Below are positions 17,321 to 23,339 of a stretch of DNA of 35,579 nt, piece by piece. Position 1 is the first letter of the stretch, and every line of letters begins with the position of its first letter. The stretch is from an uncultured SAR86 cluster bacterium (GTDB taxonomy: Bacteria; Pseudomonadota; Gammaproteobacteria; Magnimaribacterales; D2472). Location: NCBI GenBank assembly GCA_902635645.1, contig CACPON010000011.1, positions 1-35,579 of the forward strand. Direction: 5' to 3'. The position numbers and the translations under genes were made by a program. Under the pieces are notes generated by a model. It did not search any database, was not told the origin of the DNA, and saw only the letters and a program-made list of their open reading frames with translations.

Positions 17321-18057
17321 TGCCAAGAAAAAAAAGACTAGATTCAAAAGGCATTGTTTACCTCATTTCATTTCCTAATAAAAAAAAATATATTGGAATT
17401 ACGACTACAAGTTTTAAAGAAAGAAAACAGAGTCATATGAGTCATAGAAATTCATCAAATCTCCCTGTTCATAATGCCCTCTCTAAACATAAAGATAGAG
17501 TCACCTGGGAAATTATTGATAAAGGAAGTAATTGGGATGAACTTAAAAAATTGGAAATAAAGTACATTAAAAAGTATAAATCTCTTATAAATGAAAATGG
17601 TTATAACTTAACAATAGGAGGTGATGGAACGGTAGGATATAAACATTCAGATAAAAGTAAACAAAGAAATAGTGAAATAAGAAAAGCGTATTTTAAGGAT
17701 CCAAAAAATAGAAAAAAACAATCAAAATTAGGCATTATCGCTCATCATAAAAATCCAAAACTGGCAAAAGAACATTCAAAATTTCAGACAGAAAGATTCA
17801 AAGATAAAAGAGAAAGAGATAGGGTTGCAGAGGGAATGAAAAAATATTTATCTAAAAAGGAAAATTTAGAGAGACATTCTAGAGTGAGAGGAGGCAAAGA
17901 GTTCTTCGTTATGGATTCTAATGGAAATGTCGTTGCCGAATATTTAATACAGGCAGAGTGTGCAAGAGAAATGAATCTTCAACATTCAAAAATTAATTTA
18001 TGCCTAAAAGGAAAAAGGAAAACGCATGGCGGTTATATATTTAAATACAAAGAATAG
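17320..18057 (+). CDS. GIY-YIG endonuclease with NUMOD-type DNA-binding repeats
   Basis: A 245-residue nuclease like phage Seg/I-TevI-type homing endonucleases. The GIY-YIG domain has VYLI (13-16) and YIG (24-26), a catalytic-type Arg35 in FKERKQSH and Glu79 in KKLEIKYI, so it appears active. NUMOD3-like GYKHSDKSKQRNSEIRK follows at 107-122. A C-terminal NUMOD1-like helix-turn module spans about 196-243 (VMDSNGNVVAEY, then AECAREMNLQHSKI, then LKGKRKTHGGYIFKY). Translation is coupled to the AlbA_2 fusion by TAATG at 17318-17322. It may be the cutting component of the operon, or a selfish nuclease that promotes spread of the island into empty guaA junctions. Basic and Lys-rich throughout. Confidence 0.88.
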   Translation: MPRKKRLDSKGIVYLISFPNKKKYIGITTTSFKERKQSHMSHRNSSNLPVHNALSKHKDRVTWEIIDKGSNWDELKKLEIKYIKKYKSLINENGYNLTIGGDGTVGYKHSDKSKQRNSEIRKAYFKDPKNRKKQSKLGIIAHHKNPKLAKEHSKFQTERFKDKRERDRVAEGMKKYLSKKENLERHSRVRGGKEFFVMDSNGNVVAEYLIQAECAREMNLQHSKINLCLKGKRKTHGGYIFKYKE

Positions 18058-18080
18058 GTATATTAACGAGATTCCATATG

Positions 18081-18101
18081 ACACAAATGTGACACACTAT
18101 T
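18081..18101 (+). repeat. 21 bp subterminal repeat, right copy
   Basis: Matches 15133-15153 at 20 of 21 bases. Together with bases just upstream it holds two TGACACA heptamers (18079-18085 and 18090-18096) spaced exactly 11 bp apart, about one DNA turn, as arm-type sites of tyrosine recombinases often are. Confidence 0.75.
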
Positions 18102-18102
18102 T

Positions 18103-18129
18103 TGAAACCCTTTTAAATAGTGGGTTTCA
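18103..18129 (+). terminator. Hairpin in the right tail of island A
   Basis: TGAAACCC (18103-18110) and GGGTTTCA (18122-18129) form a perfect 8 bp stem with an 11-base loop, 45 bp after the GIY-YIG stop and 10 bp before the attachment repeat. No T-run follows, so it is either a weak terminator or a structural part of the recombination site. Confidence 0.4.
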
Positions 18130-18139
18130 GAGGTATTCT

Positions 18140-18159
18140 ACTATTGAGTGGGAATAAAA
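18140..18159 (+). repeat. Attachment-site repeat copy 2
   Basis: Exact 20 bp copy of the guaA 3' end. Its last A is the first base of the ATG of the ABM-domain gene, so the repeat also forms that gene's leader, with GAGTGGG at ribosome-binding-site distance. Confidence 0.9.
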
Positions 18160-18437
18160 TGGCTGTGATATTAGAGGGATACATTAGGGTTCCTTATGAA
18201 GAATTAGAAACCATTAAGAATAAGTTAAATGAACATATTGAACATACTTTAAATGAAGATGGTTGTTTGGAATTTGATGTAACGCAAGATGATAGCGATG
18301 AATGTATTTTTCATGTTTTCGAAAAGTTTTTAGATAATGACGCATTCAATTTACATCAAGCAAGAACCAAAATAAGTGATTGGGGTGCCGTTAGCAAAAA
18401 TGTGGAAAGGTTTTACAGCAAGAGGTGCGAAGAATGA
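18159..18437 (+). CDS. Antibiotic-biosynthesis-monooxygenase (ABM) domain protein
   Basis: Ninety-two residues from ATG 18159, with the ferredoxin-like ABM/YgiN fold pattern: VILEGYIRVPYEELETIKN, then LNEDGCLEFDVTQD, then ECIFHVFEKFLDNDAFNLHQAR. Such proteins are small dimeric monooxygenases (quinone oxidation) or dioxygen-using enzymes without bound cofactor; many have no known substrate. ATG 18159 is preferred because the frame upstream runs through non-coding island tail. The gene is the only one in the 369 bp unit between repeat copies 2 and 3, and its ATG abuts the repeat. It may be cargo of a second small element, or a native gene next to guaA that became trapped between insertions. Confidence 0.82.
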   Translation: MAVILEGYIRVPYEELETIKNKLNEHIEHTLNEDGCLEFDVTQDDSDECIFHVFEKFLDNDAFNLHQARTKISDWGAVSKNVERFYSKRCEE

Positions 18438-18458
18438 CTTGTAAACTACTTGTAAACT
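18437..18458 (+). repeat. Tandem 11 bp repeat in the unit B tail
   Basis: ACTTGTAAACT occurs twice head-to-tail with no gap (18437-18447, 18448-18458), beginning at the last base of the ABM stop codon. The 11 bp period equals the spacing of the TGACACA pair in the tail of island A, while the sequences differ, as expected for arm sites of different recombinases. Confidence 0.8.
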
Positions 18459-18476
18459 CGATTTTGCCCCTCGCAA

Positions 18477-18507
18477 ACCCTTGCTACATATGGCTTTGTA
18501 AAAGGGT
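18477..18507 (+). repeat. Inverted repeat before attachment copy 3
   Basis: ACCCTT (18477-18482) and AAGGGT (18502-18507) are perfect 6 bp inverted arms around a 19-base spacer, ending two bases before repeat copy 3. It parallels the hairpin before copy 2. Confidence 0.4.
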
Positions 18508-18508
18508 A

Positions 18509-18528
18509 ACTATTGAGTGGGAATAAAA
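18509..18528 (+). repeat. Attachment-site repeat copy 3
   Basis: Exact 20 bp copy of the guaA 3' end followed directly by the ATG of the VOC gene (18529). Joining copy 1 to this point restores a guaA-VOC junction with the guaA stop and the next ATG only two bases apart, the likely pre-insertion arrangement. Confidence 0.9.
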
Positions 18529-18927
18529 ATGTTTAGTCATATTTGTTTGGGAACTAATAATCTTTCAGAATCTATCAAATTTTACGATCAAGTAATGTCT
18601 ACGTTGAATGTTTATAGACAAGAAACAGAAGAAACATACGCCTGCTATGGCGATAAAAAAGATGTAGGTAGTGGTGTAAATTGTTTATTTATCGGTGAAA
18701 CTTTTAATGGTAATGAAGCAACAGCCGGTAATGGGGTTAATATTGCTCTTCTTGCTAAAACTAGAAATCAAGTGAAAGAATTCTATGAAAAAGCAATAAA
18801 TAGTGGCGGGGTATGTGATGGTGCACCAGGTTTAAGAGATGTCCACCCTAATTTTTATGCTGCTTATATCTTAGATCCAACTGGTAATAAGCTGGTTGTG
18901 GTTTGCCATTCAGATGGAGATAATTAA
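18529..18927 (+). CDS. VOC (glyoxalase/bleomycin-resistance fold) family protein
   Basis: The 132-residue vicinal-oxygen-chelate protein starts MFSHICLGTNNLSESIKFYDQV, the canonical first beta-alpha unit with a metal-ligand-type His. It ends HPNFYAAYILDPTGNKLVVVCH, the canonical last unit. It could act as a lyase, isomerase or dioxygenase subunit; the substrate is unknown. ATG 18529 is chosen over GTG 18517, which lies inside the attachment repeat. It is three bases before apt, so it is cotranscribed with it. It is probably the native gene downstream of guaA before the insertions. Confidence 0.88.
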   Translation: MFSHICLGTNNLSESIKFYDQVMSTLNVYRQETEETYACYGDKKDVGSGVNCLFIGETFNGNEATAGNGVNIALLAKTRNQVKEFYEKAINSGGVCDGAPGLRDVHPNFYAAYILDPTGNKLVVVCHSDGDN

Positions 18928-18930
18928 AAC

Positions 18931-19473
18931 ATGAATGATAAATTAGACTTAAAAAAACATATTAGAAATGTCGATGACTTTCCAATACCAGGAATCAAAT
19001 TTAGAGATATCACTAGCCTAATTGAAACACCGGAACCTTTCAGAAAAACCTGTAAAGAATTAACCAAAATAACACAAGATTTTTCAGCAGACTTAGTTGT
19101 TAGTATTGAGAGTAGGGGATTTATTTTTGCTGGGTCTGTTTCAACTGATCTCCTTCTCCCGTTTGTCTTAGCTCGAAAGCCTGGCAAACTGCCAAATGAG
19201 ACATACATCAAGAGCTTTGATTTAGAATATGGCAGCACATCAATCGAAATTCAGAAAAATACTAATATTAAAAAAGGTCAGCGTGTTGTAATTATTGATG
19301 ATCTTGTTGCAACAGGGGGAACAGCAATTGCTTGCGCAGAGTTATTGACAGAAAATTTTGGTGTTGAGAAATCAGATATCTTAATTTTATGTATTATTGA
19401 TCTTCCTGAATTAGGTGGAAGTAAATTAATTGCCGATCAAGGTTATAACATTGAAACATTAGTCTCTTATTAA
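18931..19473 (+). CDS. apt: Adenine phosphoribosyltransferase
   Basis: Salvages adenine to AMP with PRPP. The 180 residues match Apt: start LKKHIRNVDDFPIPGIKFRDIT, then VSIESRGFIFAGSV, LARKPGKLPNETY, and the PRPP-binding signature VVIIDDLVATGGTA near 111-124. It follows the VOC gene by three bases and converges with the purine permease; the two stop regions overlap by four bases. The pairing with an AzgA-type purine permease fits uptake followed by salvage. Confidence 0.96.
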   Translation: MNDKLDLKKHIRNVDDFPIPGIKFRDITSLIETPEPFRKTCKELTKITQDFSADLVVSIESRGFIFAGSVSTDLLLPFVLARKPGKLPNETYIKSFDLEYGSTSIEIQKNTNIKKGQRVVIIDDLVATGGTAIACAELLTENFGVEKSDILILCIIDLPELGGSKLIADQGYNIETLVSY

Positions 19474-20770
19474 TCTAAAAGAATAAACTTTAAAACAAAT
19501 ATCAAAAATAAAAACCAAGCACCCATACTTATGTCTAGTGTTTTTCTTGCAGCAAGCTTTAAAACAACATAAGAAATAAAACCTATAGCGATTCCATTTG
19601 CAATTGAAAAGGTGAGGGGAATCATGATTATCATAATGAGCGCTGGCAATAGCTCAGTACTATCAGACCAATCAAGTCTTTCCATTCCACCAAGCATAAG
19701 TATTGCTACATATACTAAAGCACCAGCAGTAGCATAACTTGGTACCATAGATGCAATAGGGGAAAAGAAAATTGCAATTAAAAAGAAAGTTCCTATTATT
19801 ACTGCGGTTAAACCAGTTCTTCCTCCTGCCTCAACGCCAGCAGAGCTCTCAACATAGCTTGTCACTGGTGAGCAACCAAGGAATGACCCAGCAACACTAG
19901 CTGTACTGTCAGCTTTTAATGCTTTATCGAGATTTACAATCTTTCCAGAGTCCTCGATCAAATTTGCTCTCGATGCAACACCTAATAAAGTACCAGCTGT
20001 ATCAAAAAGATTAACAAACAGAAAAGATATAATTACGCTAATCATAGCAACGTCAATTGCACCCAAAATATCTAATTTAAGTAGGATTGGTTTTAAATCA
20101 GGAGGTGAAGATACAATTCCATTAAATTGAATCAAGCCAAGTAATAAGCCTGAGATAGTAATCACCATAACTCCAATTATTATAGCTCCAACAACCTTTC
20201 TAACGGCTAACACTAGAATTAGAAGGAATCCTAAGGCTGCTAAAAGAGTTTCAATATCTTTAAAATTACCCAAGCTTAAAAATGTTGCTTCATTTTGTAT
20301 AATAATTCCTCCAGTTTTTAAGCCAATAAATCCTACAAATAAACCAACACCAGCACCCATAGCAATTCTAAGATTCATAGGAATGCTGTTTAGCATCCAC
20401 TGTCTTAAAGGAGTCACGCTTATGATTACAAATAAAATACCTGCTAAAAAACAGCACCCAGTGCAACTTCCCAGCTATAACCCATTTCTCCAACAACTGT
20501 ATATGTAAAAAAAGCATTTAGACCCATTCCAGGAGCTAGTCCAACTGGCCAATTAGAATAAAAACCCATCGCAAAACATGCAATAGCTGCTGCTATACAT
20601 GTTCCAACAAAACTTGCCCCAAGATCCATTCCACTGGCAGCCATCATCTGCGGATTCACAAAAATAATGTAAGCCATTGTTATAAAAGTAGTGAAACCGG
20701 CTATAAATTCTTGTTTGATTGAAGTGTTATTTAATTCAAGCTGAAAGGTTTTTTCTAGGAAATTTTTCAT
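19470..20770 (-). pseudogene. AzgA-type NCS2 purine permease, split by a one-base frameshift
   Basis: Inner-membrane transporter for adenine/hypoxanthine/guanine. The 5' part (20770 to 20444) encodes 108 residues with TTFITMAYIIFVNPQMM and GLAPGMGLNAFFTYTVV, ending VALGAVF then stop. The rest continues in another frame as LAGILFVIIS and then the 315-residue frame that contains GCSPVTSYVESSAGVEAGG and RTGLTAVI, AzgA hallmarks. The break is in the run of six A (plus strand 20446-20451); seven would restore about 433 residues, the normal family length. All remaining sequence looks well conserved, so the break is recent, a sequencing error, or bypassed by slippage. It is convergent with apt and divergent from the TonB receptor gene. 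Confidence 0.9.
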
Positions 20771-20949
20771 GTTTTTATTGAATAATAATTTACTTAATTA
20801 TTCTACAATCTATAATGCAGAATTACTTTAATTGCTTGTATTTTTATCATGTTATTTTGGCATGTAAATTGCTTTCAATACTATATAACAAACTTAACTA
20901 TGTGCTGCAGTATAAAAGCTTATATATAAGCACAAGGGGATAATAAATA
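20771..20949. promoter_or_regulatory. Divergent permease/TonB-receptor intergenic region with a 14 bp palindrome
   Basis: The window's longest gene-free stretch. GCTTATATATAAGC (20918-20931) is a perfect palindrome just before the receptor's ribosome-binding site (AGGGG at 20935-20939). A TATAAA -10-like hexamer sits at 20911-20916. TGTGCT (20901-20906) and AGCACA (20929-20934) form an alternative inverted pair. The palindrome could be an operator or a 5'-UTR stem. I see no riboswitch, tRNA or small ORF here. Confidence 0.4.
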
Positions 20950-23277
20950 ATGAAATTTTTAAAATTAAATACCTTCATGTATTTTTCAGTGCTATTTATG
21001 TTCAATTTTGATGCAAATGCACAAAGTATGACCATTGAAGAGGTAATTGTTTCAGCTGAAAAAAGAGAAGAATCTCTTCAAGATATTTCTCAATCTGTTA
21101 CAGCATTAACAGAAGAAGAGTTAGAGACAAAAAATATTACTGACTTTGTTGGCCTAAGTGCAATAGCACCAGGTGTTACCGTTGCCAAAAATGAGGGATA
21201 TAAAACTATTATCTCAATTAGAGGCGTTGGTGATGAAACAAATCAGAACGCAATTGCTGCCCCATCTGTTGCTCTTCACATGGATGGTATATTCATAGCT
21301 TCAAAGTTTTCATTAAGAACTGATTTTATTGATTTGGAAAGAATAGAAGTTCTTCGTGGACCTCAGGGTACATTATTTGGACAGAACTCTACTGGTGGAA
21401 CCATTAATGTTATAAGCCAAAAGCCATCTTTTGATGCAGCTAAAGGCAAAACAGACTTAGCTATGGGTAATTATGGCCTTATTAAATTTAGAGGTGCTTT
21501 TAATAAACCATTGTCAGATAAAGTGGCGACAAGATTATCGGTTGTATCAACTGACAGAGATGGTTTTAGTGAGAACATTTTAAATGGACAAGATCTTGAT
21601 GATGCAGATCATACTAGTTTAAGAACAGATTGGTTCTTCGACATTTCTGACACAACATCGTTAAGAGTATTTGGACAATTTTTTGAAGCAAATAATAATG
21701 GCGCCGCTATGAAAGGTTTGGATGATTCAACGCCAAACCCAAGAAAATTAGCTCAAGACTCTGCATCAGACTATCGATTATCCTCAGAAGTTATTGCTGC
21801 AATATTGAATGTTGAGCTTGGTTTTGCAGACTTAAAAGTATTAACAAGTATTCAAGAAGATGATATTTATGTTAGTCGTGATAATGATAGACATAATTTT
21901 GGTGATGTTCATGCTTCTGGTCCTTTACAGGGCATTCCATATATCGCTGCTGAATATAGACCTGAAACATCAATTGTAGATACAAAAACATTTGAGGTTA
22001 ATTTGATTTCAAATGAACCTATAAATGACAAAATTGATTGGATAGTCGGAGCTCTTTATTTTGACCACAAAATTGCAAACTCAATATACGAAGTAAAAGA
22101 TGTAAATAATATAAAACAAGTCGATTTGATGGATGGTGCTTTTACCCCATACGTTCATGATCCCATTTGTGCTACTAATCCTTTTGCTGGTGTATGTTTT
22201 GCAGCATTTAATGCAGAGCTTGGATTTGTATCTGAAGCATATCCTACTAGAGAGTCTTTATCAGTTTATGGACAAGCTACCTATAACGTTCAAGACAACA
22301 TGAGATACATATTTGGAATGAGATATACAGAAGATTCATTCTCTAGTGATGTTACAAATTTCTTTGGTCTTCAAAAATATCTAATAGAAGATGAGATTGA
22401 TGAAAAAACTGGAAAGTTTGCTGTTGAGTACGATGTTGATGGCGACACTATGGTTTATGCTTCATACACTAAAGGCTTCAAGCCAGGAGGAAGTAACTTA
22501 ACTTTTGGTTATCCTGTAGATGACGAGCAGAATTTTGGAGCACAACCCGCACCGCAACTTATCTATCCTTTGTTTAAGAGTGAGATTATTGATGCTTTCG
22601 AATTAGGACTTAAAACTGATTTAATGGATGGAAGAATGAGGGCTAATGTTTCTGCATTTATGTATGATTATGAAAACCTACAGTTCCAATCTACAGATCC
22701 TGATGTTTATAGAGGCGGTGTTGCAAATATACCAGAATCAGAAATGAGCGGTGTTGAGTTAGAGTTAATTGGTATTCTGTCTGACTCTTTATCAATGGAT
22801 CTAAGGATTTCTACTTTAGACACAGAAATAACTGCAGATTATGAAGCATTAGATAATATTAAATCAGAGCTTTATTTCTTTGGTGAAGAGCCACAAAGAT
22901 ATGCTTTAAGAGAAAACATTAAAGGCAATAGATTGGCAAAGAGTCCAGAATTTACAGCTAATTTTGGTCTTCAATATAATGGAGAATTAAAATCAGGAGT
23001 CCCACTCAGAGCTACAGCAGAGGTTATACATAGAGGCGATTTCCAACAAAGAGTATTTAATAGTCCGTTTGTTGATCAGGTTGATTCTTATACTGTGGTT
23101 AATTTAACAACTAGCATAGAAATCAGTGATACTGCTGGTGTTGATTTTATGATTTTAAATGCATCTGATAAGGATGGAGTAAACTCTGCAATGACTGATG
23201 TCTTTGGTGTTGCTGGAACTGGTATTGAGTTAATACCACCAAGACAATTTATTCTTAGAGTCAGAAAAAGCTACTAG
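20950..23277 (+). CDS. TonB-dependent outer-membrane receptor
   Basis: A 775-residue outer-membrane active transporter. A signal peptide occupies about residues 1-24 (MKFLKLN, hydrophobic core, then ANA|QS). A TonB-box-like EEVIVSAEKR lies near 29-38, and the plug domain includes ESLQDISQSVTALTEEEL, IRGVGDETNQN, and ERIEVLRGPQGTLFGQNSTGG near 130-150. The long C-terminal part has alternating beta-strand pattern, including VYASYTKGFKPGGSNL, and ends in an aromatic residue (RKSY) as outer-membrane barrels do. The plug style is that of the large receptor families of SAR86 and sphingomonads. Substrate unknown: iron chelate, nucleobase-containing or plant/algal compounds are all possible. Neighbouring purine genes hint at nucleoside-type substrates, weakly. 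Confidence 0.95.
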   Translation: MKFLKLNTFMYFSVLFMFNFDANAQSMTIEEVIVSAEKREESLQDISQSVTALTEEELETKNITDFVGLSAIAPGVTVAKNEGYKTIISIRGVGDETNQNAIAAPSVALHMDGIFIASKFSLRTDFIDLERIEVLRGPQGTLFGQNSTGGTINVISQKPSFDAAKGKTDLAMGNYGLIKFRGAFNKPLSDKVATRLSVVSTDRDGFSENILNGQDLDDADHTSLRTDWFFDISDTTSLRVFGQFFEANNNGAAMKGLDDSTPNPRKLAQDSASDYRLSSEVIAAILNVELGFADLKVLTSIQEDDIYVSRDNDRHNFGDVHASGPLQGIPYIAAEYRPETSIVDTKTFEVNLISNEPINDKIDWIVGALYFDHKIANSIYEVKDVNNIKQVDLMDGAFTPYVHDPICATNPFAGVCFAAFNAELGFVSEAYPTRESLSVYGQATYNVQDNMRYIFGMRYTEDSFSSDVTNFFGLQKYLIEDEIDEKTGKFAVEYDVDGDTMVYASYTKGFKPGGSNLTFGYPVDDEQNFGAQPAPQLIYPLFKSEIIDAFELGLKTDLMDGRMRANVSAFMYDYENLQFQSTDPDVYRGGVANIPESEMSGVELELIGILSDSLSMDLRISTLDTEITADYEALDNIKSELYFFGEEPQRYALRENIKGNRLAKSPEFTANFGLQYNGELKSGVPLRATAEVIHRGDFQQRVFNSPFVDQVDSYTVVNLTTSIEISDTAGVDFMILNASDKDGVNSAMTDVFGVAGTGIELIPPRQFILRVRKSY

Positions 23278-23291
23278 TTCTATATAAATTT

Positions 23292-23328
23292 ATATGAGTA
23301 CGTGTTGTTATAAAGCACGTACTCGTAT
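23292..23328. terminator. Strong hairpin between the TonB receptor and the PRTase gene
   Basis: GAGTACGTG (23296-23304) and CACGTACTC (23316-23324) pair perfectly around an 11-base loop. A T-G wobble and three further A-T pairs extend the stem to 13 bp (23292-23328). No T-tract follows, so it is not a textbook intrinsic terminator. It ends 11 bases before ATG 23340, and could be bidirectional, an operator, or an mRNA-stabilising stem. Confidence 0.55.
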
Positions 23329-23339
23329 AGCATTTGCAG

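Larger units (their letters stand above)
15055..18139. mobile_element. guaA-integrated island A, no integrase gene
   Basis: A 3.1 kb segment lies between two exact 20 bp copies of the guaA 3' end (15035-15054 and 18140-18159). It carries three same-strand genes linked by TAATG overlaps (15195-18057) and non-coding ends with shared repeats: a 21 bp near-identical repeat at 15133 and 18081, and TGACACA heptamers, two at each end. No tyrosine or serine recombinase is encoded, so integration would need an enzyme supplied in trans, loss of the original integrase, or spread through the resident GIY-YIG nuclease and homologous repair. The cargo is conspicuously lysine-, asparagine- and isoleucine-rich. 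Confidence 0.8.
18160..18508. mobile_element. Unit B: single-gene cassette-like segment between attachment repeats 2 and 3
   Basis: 349 bp between exact repeat copies, holding one ORF (ABM protein) and a 71 bp non-coding tail with paired 11 bp direct repeats. Organisation (repeat, one ORF, tail with short repeats, repeat) resembles a gene cassette but the boundary sequence is the guaA 3' end, not an integron attC. It may be a minimal mobilisable unit, a remnant of a larger deleted island, or native DNA between two insertions. Confidence 0.55.

Noticed and set aside
15055-18139. IS element or transposon
   Set aside because: No transposase and no terminal inverted repeats; the flanking 20 bp copies are a coding 3' end, far longer than a target-site duplication.
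18160-18508. Integron-like cassette array
   Set aside because: No attC-type structure (conserved R'/R'' boxes with extrahelical bases) and no integron integrase; the boundary repeat is plainly the guaA 3' end, so site-specific island integration explains it better.
15035-18528. CRISPR array
   Set aside because: Only three copies of the repeat, unequal and gene-length spacing, and the first copy is part of guaA.
20771-20949. Purine riboswitch upstream of the permease
   Set aside because: I could not find the conserved junction and loop sequences of a purine aptamer on the minus strand in this gap.
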